Shown here piece by piece: positions 33,293 through 45,036 of a DNA stretch of 64,000 bases (the first letter of the stretch is position 1; each line of letters begins with the position of its first letter). The DNA comes from Calonectria ilicicola. Lineage: Eukaryota > Ascomycota > Sordariomycetes > Hypocreales > Nectriaceae. Location: the NCBI GenBank assembly GCA_020809705.1, contig CP085829.1, forward strand, positions 6,448,001-6,512,000, written 5' to 3'. A model generated the notes under the pieces. That model was given only the letters and a program-made list of their open reading frames with translations. It made no database searches and was not told the origin of the DNA. Both the position numbers and the translations under genes were made by a program.

Positions 33293-34289
33293 ATGTTTAC
33301 CAATCTCCCTAGGCTCGAGCTATTTATGAAAACCATGGTGGGTAGTAAGTCCTGGACCTCGGACTCCAGCATCCCTCCAGTAGAGTTTAGGGACAATATT
33401 GATTGGCTGAAACGAGATAACGGCCAGCGCAAACTCAAGATTGGTGCGACGTGGAACGATGGCATTATCACACCACATCCACCAGTCCGGAGAGCCCTTC
33501 AAGAGACCATGAATATACTACGAGGCCATGATGACATAGAAATTGTGGAATGGAATCCATTTAATCATGAACCTGAGTTTCAAATCTGGTCAAATCTTTT
33601 TCTCTACCATTCACCTACAAGAAAGCTAACGGATTTGCAGAGTCATCTGTTATTCGCAGATAACGGCGAGGCGATGATGGGGCTGCTTCGAGACTCGGGC
33701 GAAGAGCTCAGGCCATTGACAAAATGGATTTTTGTCGACAATCCCCTTGTCGCCAAGCGGTCCTTGCATGGAGTCTGGGAGTGGACAAGCAAAAGGGACA
33801 TATATCGGGCTGAGCATGCCAAAGTCTGGAACGACACTGGTAGAGGAGATGATTTCCCTGTTGACGTCCTCTTGTCCCCAGTTTTTCCAGGTGCAGCCTC
33901 GCCATTGGATAAATCCAAATATTGGAATTATACCTTGATTTGGAATATCCTAGATTACCCCAGTCTAGCATTCCCCGTAACAAAGGTTATGCCCGAAACA
34001 GATTTGAAAGACTCTGACTTTGAGCCCCGTAACGAACAAGATCTTGCCAACCACGAACTATGTAAGTTCCTTGCCGAAATTTATTTGAGGTGAAGAGTAA
34101 CTAATACGGAGTTGGTTCCAGACGCTCCTGAGATATACCAAGATGCTCCAGTTTCTCTACAATTGATTGGGCGACGTTTCGAAGATGAAAAGGTATGTAG
34201 CTATCCCATACAAATAGAAAAATTCTTACATTTATGGATAGTTGATGCAAGCCATGCGATTTGTCAAAGAACGACATGATGCCGCGTAA
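33293..34289 (+). pseudogene. amidase (acetamidase-like), 5'-truncated
   Basis: Exons 33293-34061, 34122-34192 and 34242-34289 (GTAAGT and GTATGT introns) give 295 residues matching the C-terminal half of amidase-signature enzymes. Similarity starts abruptly at a GPL-MFTNLPRLELFMKT segment, which in complete enzymes follows the catalytic core (GPMARSV.DLELFM). It continues through DVLLSPVFPGAASP, YWNYTLIWNILDYPSLAFPVT and DAPVSLQLIGRRFEDEKLM. The upstream Ser-Ser-Lys catalytic region (GGSSGG box) is absent and an in-frame TAA lies just before the homology. The 3' splices remain perfect, so truncation is probably recent. Even if translated from ATG 33293 the product could not be a normal amidase. 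Confidence 0.75.
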
Positions 34290-34365
34290 ACTATCTTCTA
34301 CAATGTGGCTTTAATAATGGAGATTTGGAGACCTACGAGGTTACTAGTTGTGGATCACATTTTCA

Positions 34366-34409
34366 AAAGGAATGATTCAGTGAGGGGTCGCAATTATAGT
34401 ATTATTTCG
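34366..34409. repeat. dispersed repeat fragment, copy 2
   Basis: Partner of 25916-25961 in the same orientation, just downstream of the truncated amidase. It may mark an old insertion or duplication boundary. Confidence 0.45.
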
Positions 34410-34535
34410 CCAGCGCGGGATAAAAGTACAAAAACCAGCTTGGGTAGAAAATTAAACCCCTTCTTACAAGGTGTTTCTAGATAAATTATGCTTTCATAAG
34501 AGTTCTGAAAAAAGTCTCGCGATTCTTTTTCTCTT

Positions 34536-35895
34536 TCATGATTCCGAGGCGGGCGTCGTTTGTGAGATGAAAGTGGCCTCAGTCCATAAGTGACCCTCTT
34601 CGACAACTTCTTGGCCGTCAATGGTCAGCTTGAGCGGGAGCTTGGGGTTGTACTGTTGATCCATTAGTATTTCTATTTGCTTCATATTTCATAGAGGTGG
34701 CACAAACCTGGTAGATGTAAGGCTTGGTACCCGCGGCTCCGGCAATGATAGTCTTGACGAATCCAGGCACTTCAGCCATAATGTCGATTCGGTCAGCGCG
34801 ATCTCCTAGAGTACCCTCAATTTCTCCCTGGATAGTCTTTCCATCCTTGTTGGGGTTCGACCAGACGTATTTGATAGCTGTTGGTTCAGGCCACTTGTTT
34901 TCGGGGTCATCCTGGTGGTCCGTGTGAGTAGCTGTGTTGCTGCAGCCTGCTGCAACAACTTCACCATCTTTTACGATGCAACCAACATTGATCACAGTGC
35001 TGCCATATGATGGTGGAGTGGTGAATTCCATCATAATGGCAGAGTGGGTGGGTCCTTGGAAGTTGACAAAATTCCATGTGGCAGCGGCATGGTGCGGCTT
35101 CATACCTTGCAAGGCATGAATGAAAAGAGCCCGGCCCTTGAAGTCGACGGGTTCCTCCTTGTTGATGGTGATGGTGCCTTCAGAGACACAGCGAGGCCAA
35201 AAGGCGTGTCGCATGGAACCCCAGGGCTTTTCCGGATCAGTTCCAAAATGGGTAACGCCTGTCGATCCAATATGCAGGGCCGGAGCAACGCGGGAAACCT
35301 TGAGGTTAATAACAGCATTCTCATCGTTGATGCTCTTGATGGTGAAGAATGTCCCATCTTCAGACAACTCAATGGCGCAATCATCAGCGTAGAAACTAGT
35401 CCTATCCTCACTGAGCTCAGTGTTGTTTAGAGGCGTGGAAGACCAGAGGTGGGGCTTGGAATCGTCTGGATAAAAGACCTTGCAGGTAATCTGACATGTG
35501 GTGCGGATGCCACTTCCGGGGTAAAGACTGGGTCAGCATGGCCTTATCTGGGAGCCCGGAAAAGGAGCCGGGAGGGGAGGACATGAGCGTACGCGATGCT
35601 GTTGTATATCAACTCGACAAAGGCCTTGTGGCCGTTGTCAGCGAAGAAGTAAAAGACCTGTGTCTCGAGCGAGGTTGAGTCCATGGCTCGCCACACCTGG
35701 TCCTCGCGCTTCAGCTCGGTGAAGGGCGTCTTGTCGGCCTCCAGGGCGACAGACCGGATGGCAGAGGCGCCATAGATGGGCTCCTGGGTGCCGGCGACGT
35801 TGGCCAGCCTAAGGGGGAAAATCGGACCATCAGCTAGCTGCCTGGGCCGAGTGATGGCCGGGAGAGTCTTACTGCTTCTTGGCCCAGTTGAACAT
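34536..35895 (-). CDS. SVF1: SVF1-like survival factor / ceramide-handling protein
   Basis: Four exons: 35895-35873, 35808-35593, 35512-34708 and 34652-34536, 386 residues. The N-terminus [21 protein letters not shown] is the diagnostic opening of Svf1; the first exon encodes only eight codons. Next come [22 protein letters not shown] and the two lipocalin-like beta barrels, with [16 protein letters not shown] and [31 protein letters not shown]. In yeast, Svf1 is a peripheral protein of ER/Golgi membranes implicated in survival under oxidative stress and in ceramide handling. The gene has strong intact splice sites and is single-copy in most ascomycetes, so it marks the return to conserved gene-dense DNA after the relic-rich stretch. 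Confidence 0.93.
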
Positions 35896-36753
35896 GGTGC
35901 AAAAGTGAGGTGAAACTGGGTGCGGGTGAGTGAAACCAGAGGCCAACCAAGGTGAGCTGACGGCAAATTTAAGAAGATGAGATGTAGAAAAAGCTCCCAG
36001 CCATTTTTGCGAGTCCTTGTGGCACGACTCTCTTCGGATTCGGGATCTGGTGAGACGACGTCACACCACCATCATGGCCCCTGCGCATCTTTTGTCTGCC
36101 TAGCCTCTAGGGACGCCACTCCACTATTCATTCATCCCCCCTGGCTGTCCCTTATTTGACCGAATGGTAAAATCTCGCCAACAAAAAAAGCCTATTCCCA
36201 ACAAGAGTGGATGGGATGGACTTGCTTGGGCGTGTTCGGCTCCGATCGCGGGCCGCAGAGAAGGGTCGGACGGACACACGCCGCCTCTTACATAAATTAA
36301 CATAAAATAGCGCTCATCACGTCGCCACTGGGCGCCATCAGCGTGGCAGACCGCCGGCCGGTCGCGTCCATCCATGCTGGGATTGGTCCGGCTGACCACC
36401 AAGGCGCGCAAATCAATTTAGTGGAGGTGCAAGCGCAAGGGGACGAACAAAGGGCGCTAATGCAAACCACCCGTGTGCGCACACGCGGATACTGTCAAGA
36501 CAATACAACAAGGTTTGCTTAATTACGAAAATTTCTATATTGGGCATACTCAATCTCCACGGGCAATATATCTACGATTTAGCACTGCGCTCCTCCAGAT
36601 AGATTGACCTGTCAACATTGCGCAACGCACAGTCAACCCGTGACAAAACAATCAGATCCCGTTTCACAACAATCAACGTGACATGGCGGAAAAAGAAATC
36701 ATATTCAAGGCTTTGATTTTTATATACAAAATGCTATTTACATGATGGGTATC
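35896..36753. other. intergenic
   Basis: Promoter of SVF1 and 3' flank of the protease gene. No supportable gene. Confidence 0.5.
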
Positions 36754-38358
36754 TTATAGAGTCTTGGAAGCCCATCCCAGACGAGGGGTGCTGCTGCCGT
36801 CAAACACGACAAAGGCGGCCTTGAGGGCAATGTCGCCAAAGATGTTGATGCCAATGTCGTCGCTGGACTGCAGACCACCGTAGCACTGGTTTGAGCTGCT
36901 TCCAGAGCCAGAGGAGACGCTTCCACTGCCGCCACCATAGCTACCGCCGCCGGAGCTGCTTCCAGGGGTGGTGACAGGGGTGCTAACAGGGTTGCTGCCT
37001 GTGGGAGTACCGCCAAATGGGTTACCAGAGTCACTACCTCCAAAGCCGCCGCCACCATAGCCACCAGAGCTGCTGTCAGAGCCGCCAAAGGGATCGCTGG
37101 AGCTAGAGTCGCTTCCACCAAAACCATCCAGAAGGCTGTCCAAGTCCGAATCACTGAGGCCAGTGCTGGTGCTGCTGGAGACAATGGTGGTGGTGGTTTC
37201 CTCGCCGTTGTAGCCCTCCTCCACAATCACCTCAGTAATCTGTCCATCTCTCTTGCTGTTGGTGTAGCCTTCCTCGCTTGTGAGACTAGCGTAGTTCATG
37301 TAATCGGATGGGATGGTGATGGTGGCCGAGCCGATGCCAAAAGTGAAGGAAGGAAGGTCGGCGTCACAGTCAAAGACGTAGCCACCAGCCGAGCTGTCGT
37401 ACTGGGCGCCAGAGACTTGCGAATAGTAAGCCTTGACGACCTCGTTGGGCAGCATGAGCAGGGTGGTGCCAGTATCAGCAATTCCAGTAATGGAGGTGGA
37501 GGAAAAGCTGCCGTTGCCAACCTGGTAGCCGGAGGAGGTGAATCCCCAGTAACCCTGGGAGCTGTCGACGTCGGTGTAGGTAATCTTTCCGGTGTATGCG
37601 GAGGTGTCAATGTAGCCAAAGTTGTACTTTCCACCAGTGTTGTGGTTGAGGTCAGCAGTGAAGACTTGGGAACCCAGCTGAGAAGCGGCCATGTCAAAGA
37701 AGGTCTTTTGTTGAGTAGGCTTGACGGTGTTGATGGAGCTAAAGCCCAGTCCTAGGAGACCGTCGAGGTTCGATTCGGACGAGAAGGTGTCGGAGACGGT
37801 TGTGGCAGCCTCAACAGCTTGGTTGGAAACAGTCAGGCCACCAACGGTGACCTTGTCCTTGTAGACATCACCAGAGGAAGAGCTTCCATCACCGTATGAG
37901 ATGGACCACGAGGCGCCAGAGAGCTTCTTGGAAGTGCTGCTGTTGGAGGGGTTGTATTCAACATGGCCATTGGACCCGTAAGTGGCCTCGGTGCAGAAGA
38001 CCCAGAGGTCTGAGGATCCAGTGTCAAAGTCGAGGTTGAATGTCTGGGCGGGAGTGCCGATTTGGACGGGTGTAAGCCACTCGCTATCACCCTCCTCAGG
38101 AGTGGTTGTGGCGCTACCAGTTGCGCGACGGTGTACAGCCTTGGCCCTGTTGACGGCGGCAATGAGGGACTTGGGAGGAGACACGCCGTACTTTCTATAT
38201 ACCTTTACAAGGGCAGCAGCGCCGTTGCGGGTGAAGTTTGTGTTCTTGACCTGCTGCACGGAGTATGTCTGAGCAGAGGTGGTGGATGTTGGGGCCGCTG
38301 CAGCGAGCGAGTTGAACGCCAGACCAGCTGTTAGAAGAGAAGCGACGAGTTGATTCAT
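36754..38358 (-). CDS. secreted aspartic protease (pepsin A1 family) with long Ser/Gly insert
   Basis: Intronless, 534 residues from ATG 38358; the in-frame ATG further upstream lies in the pyrimidine-rich leader. Residues 1-22 form a signal peptide (MNQLVASLLTAGLAFNSLAA). A propeptide ends at the dibasic site HRR (about 79), suggesting kexin maturation. Catalytic aspartates are D112 (FDTGSSDLW) and D295 (ADTGTTLL), with flap Tyr155 (SYGDGSSSSG). The conserved C-terminal-lobe cysteines C331 and C492 are about 160 residues apart instead of the usual ~35. The extra ~125 residues (about 360-488) are acidic, then Ser/Gly repeats (FGGSD.SSS, GGYGGGG, TPTGSNPVSTPVTTP), and contain a second dibasic site (SKR, 368-370). 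The fold resumes with CYGGLQSSDDIGINIFGDIALKAAFVVFD, so the enzyme core is complete. Confidence 0.92.
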   Translation of the reverse strand: MNQLVASLLTAGLAFNSLAAAAPTSTTSAQTYSVQQVKNTNFTRNGAAALVKVYRKYGVSPPKSLIAAVNRAKAVHRRATGSATTTPEEGDSEWLTPVQIGTPAQTFNLDFDTGSSDLWVFCTEATYGSNGHVEYNPSNSSTSKKLSGASWSISYGDGSSSSGDVYKDKVTVGGLTVSNQAVEAATTVSDTFSSESNLDGLLGLGFSSINTVKPTQQKTFFDMAASQLGSQVFTADLNHNTGGKYNFGYIDTSAYTGKITYTDVDSSQGYWGFTSSGYQVGNGSFSSTSITGIADTGTTLLMLPNEVVKAYYSQVSGAQYDSSAGGYVFDCDADLPSFTFGIGSATITIPSDYMNYASLTSEEGYTNSKRDGQITEVIVEEGYNGEETTTTIVSSSTSTGLSDSDLDSLLDGFGGSDSSSSDPFGGSDSSSGGYGGGGFGGSDSGNPFGGTPTGSNPVSTPVTTPGSSSGGGSYGGGSGSVSSGSGSSSNQCYGGLQSSDDIGINIFGDIALKAAFVVFDGSSTPRLGWASKTL

Positions 38359-39492
38359 GGTGAGAAAAAGAAGGAAGAGAATGAATGAATGAATGAATTT
38401 TTTTGGTGAAGGAGTGGATAGTGGAATAGAAGGTAGAATCAACGAACGCAAGCGTTCGAGCTGGACGAAACGAAGAGGGGAAAGAAAAGCTGAGTTGAAG
38501 CCTGTCAACTAGGAAAGGAATGAATTGGAAACGGTGCCTGTCATAGCGAAATAGAGCAAGGCTGGCGGGCGGGCGGCATTCGGTATTAGTAGTGTGCGAT
38601 TCATCTGAAGACGTTGGTGATGAAACGACAGCTCGGCACTGCAGATCCGTGCCACATGGCTGGAGTGCGCGTACAGACAGCACCGATGGCGCCGGCGGGC
38701 GGGGATCTACAGAGGGAACAAAGAGGTTGCAGGGGGCACCACTGGACCGTCATAGGCCCTGGATTCAGGCCAACAAAGGTGCAAGGAACAAAAAAACAAG
38801 CACTCGCCAAGGACCATCATGCTGCCGCCCAGGCTTGGCACTTGGTTGGCCCAGACGGCGAAATGAACTCGTCGACCTGGTTTCGGCCTCAAACCTCAAA
38901 CAGCCCCGGGAGATCGGCAGTCTGGCCCTGATTGGGGCCCTTATTAGGGCCTCCTATCAGCGTCGCAAGCAGCCTCCAAGCACCAACAACCTCCAAGCCA
39001 CCCGGCGCCAGCGGCTCGGGCAAATCTGCAGGGAGCCCAAGCCTGCGACACAGCGCCAGCCAATCAATTCCAGCCCAGGTCGGCTTGCACGGCTCGCGGG
39101 GGGCGTCGGGGGGCGTTGGGGGGCCCTCTTAGGGCTCACAACGCCACATACAGGAGGCAAACCCCGCTAAAACCCGGGGGATTTGGTGCCGGAACAGCGG
39201 GTAACCAGCGCCACAGGGCCAATCACCACGCGCCTAGCGAGACTGGCCATCGTTTCACACTCCAGGGGACTGCGATCCACCATTGGCATCCCTGTGGTGC
39301 CGTCTGCATCAACGACGACGTAATGAAAGGACAGCCCATCCAGGCCCAATCAATGTTGCAAGAAAGCCAGTCAAAGATACACAGCCCAACACATCAATTT
39401 ATTATCCTATGACTCTGGCCTTGATTCGCATCCTTCCTTTCGTCATGCTCTCCAAACTAACAAACTAACAGTCAGTTACTAAGTTACTAGTC
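38359..39492. other. intergenic, GC-richer
   Basis: Upstream of the protease. It holds a short (GAAT)5 microsatellite at about 38379-38398. ORFs on both strands up to 192 codons are Arg/Pro/Gly-rich with no domain motifs, so I do not call a gene. Confidence 0.5.
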
Positions 39493-41554
39493 TCACAAAA
39501 TGTACCTAAAACCCCGATTCTGAATGTCCGTCTCATCCACTTGCAGCAGGCCCTCGTCCGATTCGAGGTTGACATGCCGCTTTTCCTCCGGGTCGATCTT
39601 GACTCCCTGCTCCCGGTCCCGTCGGCCGTTTTCCCAAACCAGGTAGAACCGTAGCACCACCACCAGCACAATCGTGATAGCGAAGCACACCAGAATGGTA
39701 GTGTAGGCCGTCTGCGCGACAGGGTCAGCAATCTATCCGTAACAGACCTCAGTCCAAAAGGGGGGGAAGGGATCATTATCGTCTTACATGATAGCCAGGC
39801 GCCTCCTTGGCAATGAAAAACTGCGGTCCGCTTAGGTTGCCCGCGCAGTAGCCCAGGAACACCAGCGCCATGACGGTCGACTTCTTGGTGAACCCGGCAA
39901 CGTTGCTCGACGCTAGGGAGAGCATCAGCGGGAACGCAGGGGAGACGGCCGTGATCAGCCAGAACCCTGCAAGTCGCGGCATCTTTTCGGATGTCGGAAG
40001 AAGCTTAATCATGAGGATTCCCGCAACCGCCATGAGATAGATGAGCACGAGCGCGACCAGTCGAGACTTGCGCACCAGCGACGTAAAGATGGCAGCCAGC
40101 GCCACCGTAAGCAGCTGAAAGGCCGACGCAGGAAGACCCATAAGAATCGTCTGGAATTCATCGTAGCCGAAGCTCTTGATGACCAGCGTGTTGAACTAGG
40201 TGCACGGTTAGAGCCTCTACTTGCAACAGCGGAGAAATAAAAACAAGCATGAAAAAAAGGCACATACGCTAGTGGTTCCTCCATTTGGCACACAGATGAC
40301 AAAGGAGAAGAAGAAAAACCACCATGATTTAACATCGGTGAGGGCCTCGATAAACTGGGCCCGGTTCCATTCCTTGGTCTGCGTCGTCTTTTGGTACTTT
40401 TGGGGGCGGAGAGCCACCAGCTCGCGCTCAGCGGGTGTCAGGAATTTGGCCGTCAATGGTGAGTCGGGCAGGTAGAACCACGTCACGACCGACCATGCAA
40501 CGGTGATGAGGCCAAACAGAAGAAACAGGATCTAACGTGTCAATTTTCCGTCAGCATGTTTTGTTTCGTTTTGTGTCGGTCTAGTGTTTTAGACCAAATG
40601 TGAGACGGCATTCACCAACCTTCCATTGTGACATGTCTCCGTTATAATGCAACAATCCATAGGCAATCATGGAGCCGATAATGCTGGCAGACGCATTGCC
40701 AGCAAACCAAATCGAGTGTCGCGAAACATGCTCCCTGGGAGTATACCACATTCCGGTGATGAGCGAGAAGCCAGGGCTGATTGCGCTTTCAAATACACCC
40801 AGCAGTGTTCGCAGCACCATGAGGCTTGCATAGCTCGAGGCGACGCAATGCAGGGTGAGCACCACTCCCCACAGAAAACTGGAGAAAACGTCAGGGATCT
40901 CTAGAGATATAGTTGCATGACAGGAAGATGAAGATGGGTGAAAAGACATAATAAGGCGAGGCATTGAAATCCAAAAACAATTCAACTCACATCAATACGC
41001 TGAGATATTTGCCCAGAGGAAACTTGACAAAGCCCAGCGAGATGGGGTACGACGCGACCAAATACCCGATATAAAAGATGCTTGAAGTCCAGCTGTACTG
41101 CTGTCCATGGAGATTCTATCGTTTTCGTTAGTCCTTATCCAACTGGTCCACGCTAAAATTGGCTAGTATGCATACCAGGTCTTCTTGAAGCCCCAGGATG
41201 GCGCTATACGATAAGCTTGTTTCTGTACTTGGTGAGTATCAATCTTTTTTGATAACTTGTAGATGCAAAAAACATGGGAAATCGCTGTGACGTACTGTCC
41301 AAATATTGCAGGCCGTAGCTGACAATCAGAATAGGCATCAGGCTGTGCATCGGTGTCAGCAAAACATAACATGCGATTCGCCAAGGCGTGGCTGCTTACT
41401 GCCAATCAATCTTCTGCACCAACTTCTTCTCGTCCTCTGAAGAAAGCGTCTCGGAGCTCCCGTACTCCAGGACGGGCATCTTGGTGTCCTGGACATCCAG
41501 GTTGGTGTCAGAGCCCTTGTGGCTATTTTCCTTGTCTTCCATGTTGACGTGCAT
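39493..41554 (-). CDS. MFS transporter, allantoate permease/ACS family (DAL5-like)
   Basis: Eight exons: 41554-41400, 41342-41296, 41222-41176, 41115-40991, 40878-40620, 40531-40268, 40195-39788 and 39711-39493, all phases consistent, 507 residues. The 12-helix anion:cation symporter pattern is clear. The pre-TM1 segment EDEKKLVQKIDWHLMPILIVSYGLQYLDKTSLSYSAILGL runs over three splices. Then come QYSWTSSIFYIGYLVASYP, the LRTLLGVFESAISPGFSLITGMWYTPREH loop, and FLGYCAGNLSGPQFFIAKEAPGY with TAYTTILVCF near the end. Members import allantoate, ureidosuccinate, nicotinate or related carboxylates at the plasma membrane with protons; the substrate here is unknown. ATG 41554 is followed by an in-frame ATG at 41542 with a better context. 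It lies downstream of, and on the same strand as, a Zn2Cys6 regulator that might control it. Confidence 0.92.
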
Positions 41555-42435
41555 AAACTGAACAGATGGCAGCTGGAACGGTGTCGCCTATCCGAAACAT
41601 GCAGTCCAGTCGCGGAACAAGGGCGGCCGGGCAGACAGGCCCCCTATTATACCAGCGCAACGATGGGAGGAAGAAAGAAACGAGCGACGCAGGGCCAGAT
41701 AACGCTCCCCTCTCCCGTGACGGTCAATAGCAACACGATGGTTTGAGATGGGCTCAAAGACCATGACGCGCCTGCTGCTTAAGGGGTGGCGTATCTCGCA
41801 TGCGAAAAGCCGGGCCCGGGACACTGACCCACCCGCGGCCTTTCCCCAGATAAAGCCGGCGCAAGTGGTTGGCCAGATTAATCGACGAGGGCGGGGAAAC
41901 CTGGCCGGGCAACTTTTTTGGCAGAAGAAAAAATTCGGCAAATTAGACAGACACGCTGGAGCTGGAGAGAGAGAGTGCAAGGGGGGAGACACACACAGAC
42001 GCTAGGCCACGAAGAGCTGCCCCGACGGGATCTGGCGGAGCTGTCTTTTGCATCCGATCTGCATGCAAGAGGGAGGATTGCACATGCTAATATAGAGCCA
42101 ATTGTTTGGCTGAGTAAGAAAATCTTACGTCAATGATTTGGGTTTTGGATGGGATTTTTGTCGGGGGTGGTAAGCTTTCCGAGATCTCTGTGGACTGCAC
42201 AGAGATCAATTTGGTGCTCGTAGTGTTTTGACGAAATGGACTCGAACAGCAGCCAAAGTAGAAAATCACAACGAAAGACCAACACGTCAAGAGAAAAAAA
42301 GTCCAACTACAAATTATGCAAAAATAATTCATGCAAGAGGACCAATTTTTTTTTTTTTTACAGAATTGCTTCGATTTGAATCTAAAGTACCATCTATTCC
42401 CAGAATTCCTTCTAGTACCTGTCTCTACCCTGGAC
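41555..42435. other. intergenic
   Basis: Promoter of the MFS gene and 3' flank of the regulator. A T12 run lies near 42348-42359. Nothing else supported. Confidence 0.5.
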
Positions 42436-44617
42436 TTAAATGTGCCCTCTACTCCACTCGTAGATGATCTTCCTCACCTCATCCATGGTGACGCTCGACA
42501 CCATCTTGGCCTCCTGCACCAGGTCCAGCACGCTCTTCATGCCCGTATCTGAAATGTTCTTCATCACCCATTCCAGGTGCACCGGGTCCCGCGTCTCAAT
42601 GCCCGCAATCAGGAGCGACCACTGAAACCGCTCCAGCAGCTGCACGGGCCCCGTCGCCATGGTGTAGTATGCAGCCGCCACTAGCTCGTTGAGCGCCCTC
42701 TGCACCGGGAGGGGCAGCGGCAGCTCGCCAAAGGCCGTGTTTCTACTGCGGAAAAAGTAGATTTGCAGCGCGTGGTAGAATGTGACAGTCACCAGCGCCA
42801 TAAGAGACGGCGCCGCCACCTGTCGCTCGCAGTCGGCAATCAGGTTCATTAGAAAAGGCTGTTCCTGTTTTGTTACGCGCATGGTTAGCTAAGCCCGAGC
42901 TATGGCGGGGTTGGTTTGGTTGGTGGGAATTTTTGGGTTGCTTTCTTACCTCTTGTATGCGGTCGAGGCTCCTCCTGATTTTGGCCTTTGACGTGAGGGA
43001 CTGGGGTTCAGGTGCCTGGCTGTAGCAATTAATTTCGTGGTGAATGGAAATGAGCTCGAAATACACGCCCATGACTCTAGGGCCGGAGAACTCTGGGAAC
43101 CCGGCGATGCCGAGTGTTGTTGCGGCTTGCTCGTCCGACCACGGATATCTGGTGCGGGAGAGCATCCATATCCTGCGCCTCGTCTCGTGGTTCTCGCTCA
43201 CATAGCTGGCAAAGGCGCCGCCGCAGCCAAAGAAGCCGCAGAAGCCGTCCCTGTCGTAGAGATATGTGAGGATCCGTGATAAAAGCACTTGGTCTGGCAT
43301 TGAGGTGCTCCCTAGCTCGGGCAGACTGGCATTTGCGCAATACTCGTCCAAGTTGTATGTTTTCACATACGTCAGCACTGTTGCGCTGACCTCTTGGAGC
43401 TTCTGGAAGTTGAGCGGGTTGTGCCGCATCCAAAACATGTACATGTACAGCAGCGAAAGCATCATGGCTACGTGGTCCGGCTGGGCTAGGGGGTCGAGTG
43501 CCTGCACAAACAGCTGCGAGCCGCGCTGGAAGTGAGACCACGATTCCTGGGGTATGTGAAACCCGGAGCCGAGATGGATCGCTAGCTCACTGTGTGAGAC
43601 AGCAAGTAAAAAGTGCAGAGCCATTGAGTTTTGCAGTGCACGATCGAGAAATAGAGAGTGCGCCGACGAGGACGCGTTACGCGTCGACTTCAGCGGCGCA
43701 AAGACGACGCGATGGAACGACACTGCCTGCAGATCGCTGCTTCCGATGGACGGCGCATACGGCGTCCCTATTTCGCTGGCGAAGAAGACTGCCGTCGCGG
43801 CTGATGGGTAGTGGACTGAGGTTAAGGGGTGTAGCGGGGGTGATAGAGGGAACTGGAGAACATGGTGGTTCATGGCGTGGTGGTGCAGGCCGGAGCTGAG
43901 GCTCAAATCGTGAGCGTGGGATGTGCGCGCATACATGTCAGGAGCATGTCCCATTGGTAGGATAGGGAGAACCGCCATGCTTTCGGGCGTTTCCACAAAG
44001 TTTGGCGATCCTGAAGCTTCCCCAACATCGATGCTGGAGCTGGCCGAGGGCGTTGAACTTTGACTTGGAGGCAAGAGTTGAGGGACCAAGTGGTGATTCC
44101 TGCGTACTGGCGCCAACAACATTCCCTCAGGACTATTTGACTGGAGAGAAGGAGGAGCAGCAGCAATAACAACAGCAGAAGAGGCAGAAGAAGAAGCATC
44201 GCCACCCTCTCTGGCCTCGAGCTGCGTGTCCTCAATGGCAACTGCACCAACAACAGCATCTCCCCCACCAGCCCTGGGTTGGATAGCTTGAGGCGTCCAT
44301 CCATCTCGATCCTTGATGGGCCCTAGGCCGCGTCTCCTGGACGCCAGCGACGGCCGTTGAGCTGCCCATTCGCAATGCAGCTGGAGGCGCACACAGCGAG
44401 CGCATCGCGGGTGCTGCTCATCGCACTTTACGCGCTTAGAGATGCAAGTGCGACAGCCTGTCCAGACTCGTTAGTTTCAGTTGACGGAGGCCAGATGATG
44501 GCTCCGAAGAGGGAAAGCTCCTCGGAAGCGGGCGCACTCACCAGCCTTGGATCGCTTTCCGCGCTCGACACGAGGCCGTGTACGTGTGCGAGCGAGGGTT
44601 GCATCTGCCTTGTCCAT
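42436..44617 (-). CDS. Zn2Cys6 transcription factor
   Basis: Exons are 44617-44542, 44457-42950 and 42864-42436, 670 residues. The first splice joins a basic N-terminus (MDKADATLARTRTRPRVERG) to a perfect binuclear zinc cluster, CX2CX6CX6CX2CX6C, at residues 27-54 (CRTC, C37, C44, C47, C54). A Ser/Ala-rich low-complexity linker follows, then the fungal regulatory region: SLFLDRALQNSMALHFLLAVSHSELAIHLG, QPDHVAMMLSLLYMYMFWMRHNP, and a late RRIWMLSRTRYPWSDEQAATTLGIAGFP. This matches the sterol-regulator-like/Fungal_trans_2 type of nuclear activator. The C-terminal exon is Leu-rich helical. Target genes are unknown; the MFS gene 0.9 kb downstream on the same strand is a candidate. Confidence 0.92.
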
Positions 44618-45036
44618 TTGACGCCGTCAGCATCCAGAGCGTGAGCAGCCGTCCAGGTCCTCTGTGTGGGCCTTGTCAGTGGATCATGTGGTGGCATCAA
44701 GGGAAGAGAGCCGTCCCACTCTTATCGTTATGCTCGATTTGCTGATTCTCGTCGATTAATCTGGCCAATCATGCCGCGTTCCCGCTTCGCCTCATACGGG
44801 GCCGACTTGCAGAGACGTCGGCGAGCTGAAGGCCAATTGCCCGATCGGTCCGGCAAAAGACGCAAAAAGGCGTCATTTCTTTTTGATGGCTGGCTGTGGT
44901 TTGATAAGTCAATTGCTCCCCTCCCCTCCTTTTTCCCTTTTCCATCTTTGCAACGGGCATGGGTGAGTGATTGTGGTGCGTGTGTTCTTGAGCCAAGCCA
45001 TCCAGCCAGCGCCATCGCCAGTGTGACCTTACCAAG
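44618..45036. promoter_or_regulatory. divergent promoter between regulator and carboxylesterase
   Basis: 419 bp between the divergent start codons of the Zn2Cys6 regulator (-) and the esterase (+). A pyrimidine-rich tract (about 44918-44945) lies upstream of the esterase. No specific site is identified. Confidence 0.5.

Noticed and set aside
38592..39170. 192-codon ORF upstream of the protease
   Set aside because: Arg/Pro/Gly-rich with overlapping long ORFs in other frames, typical of chance ORFs in GC-rich DNA. No domain, splice or start context.
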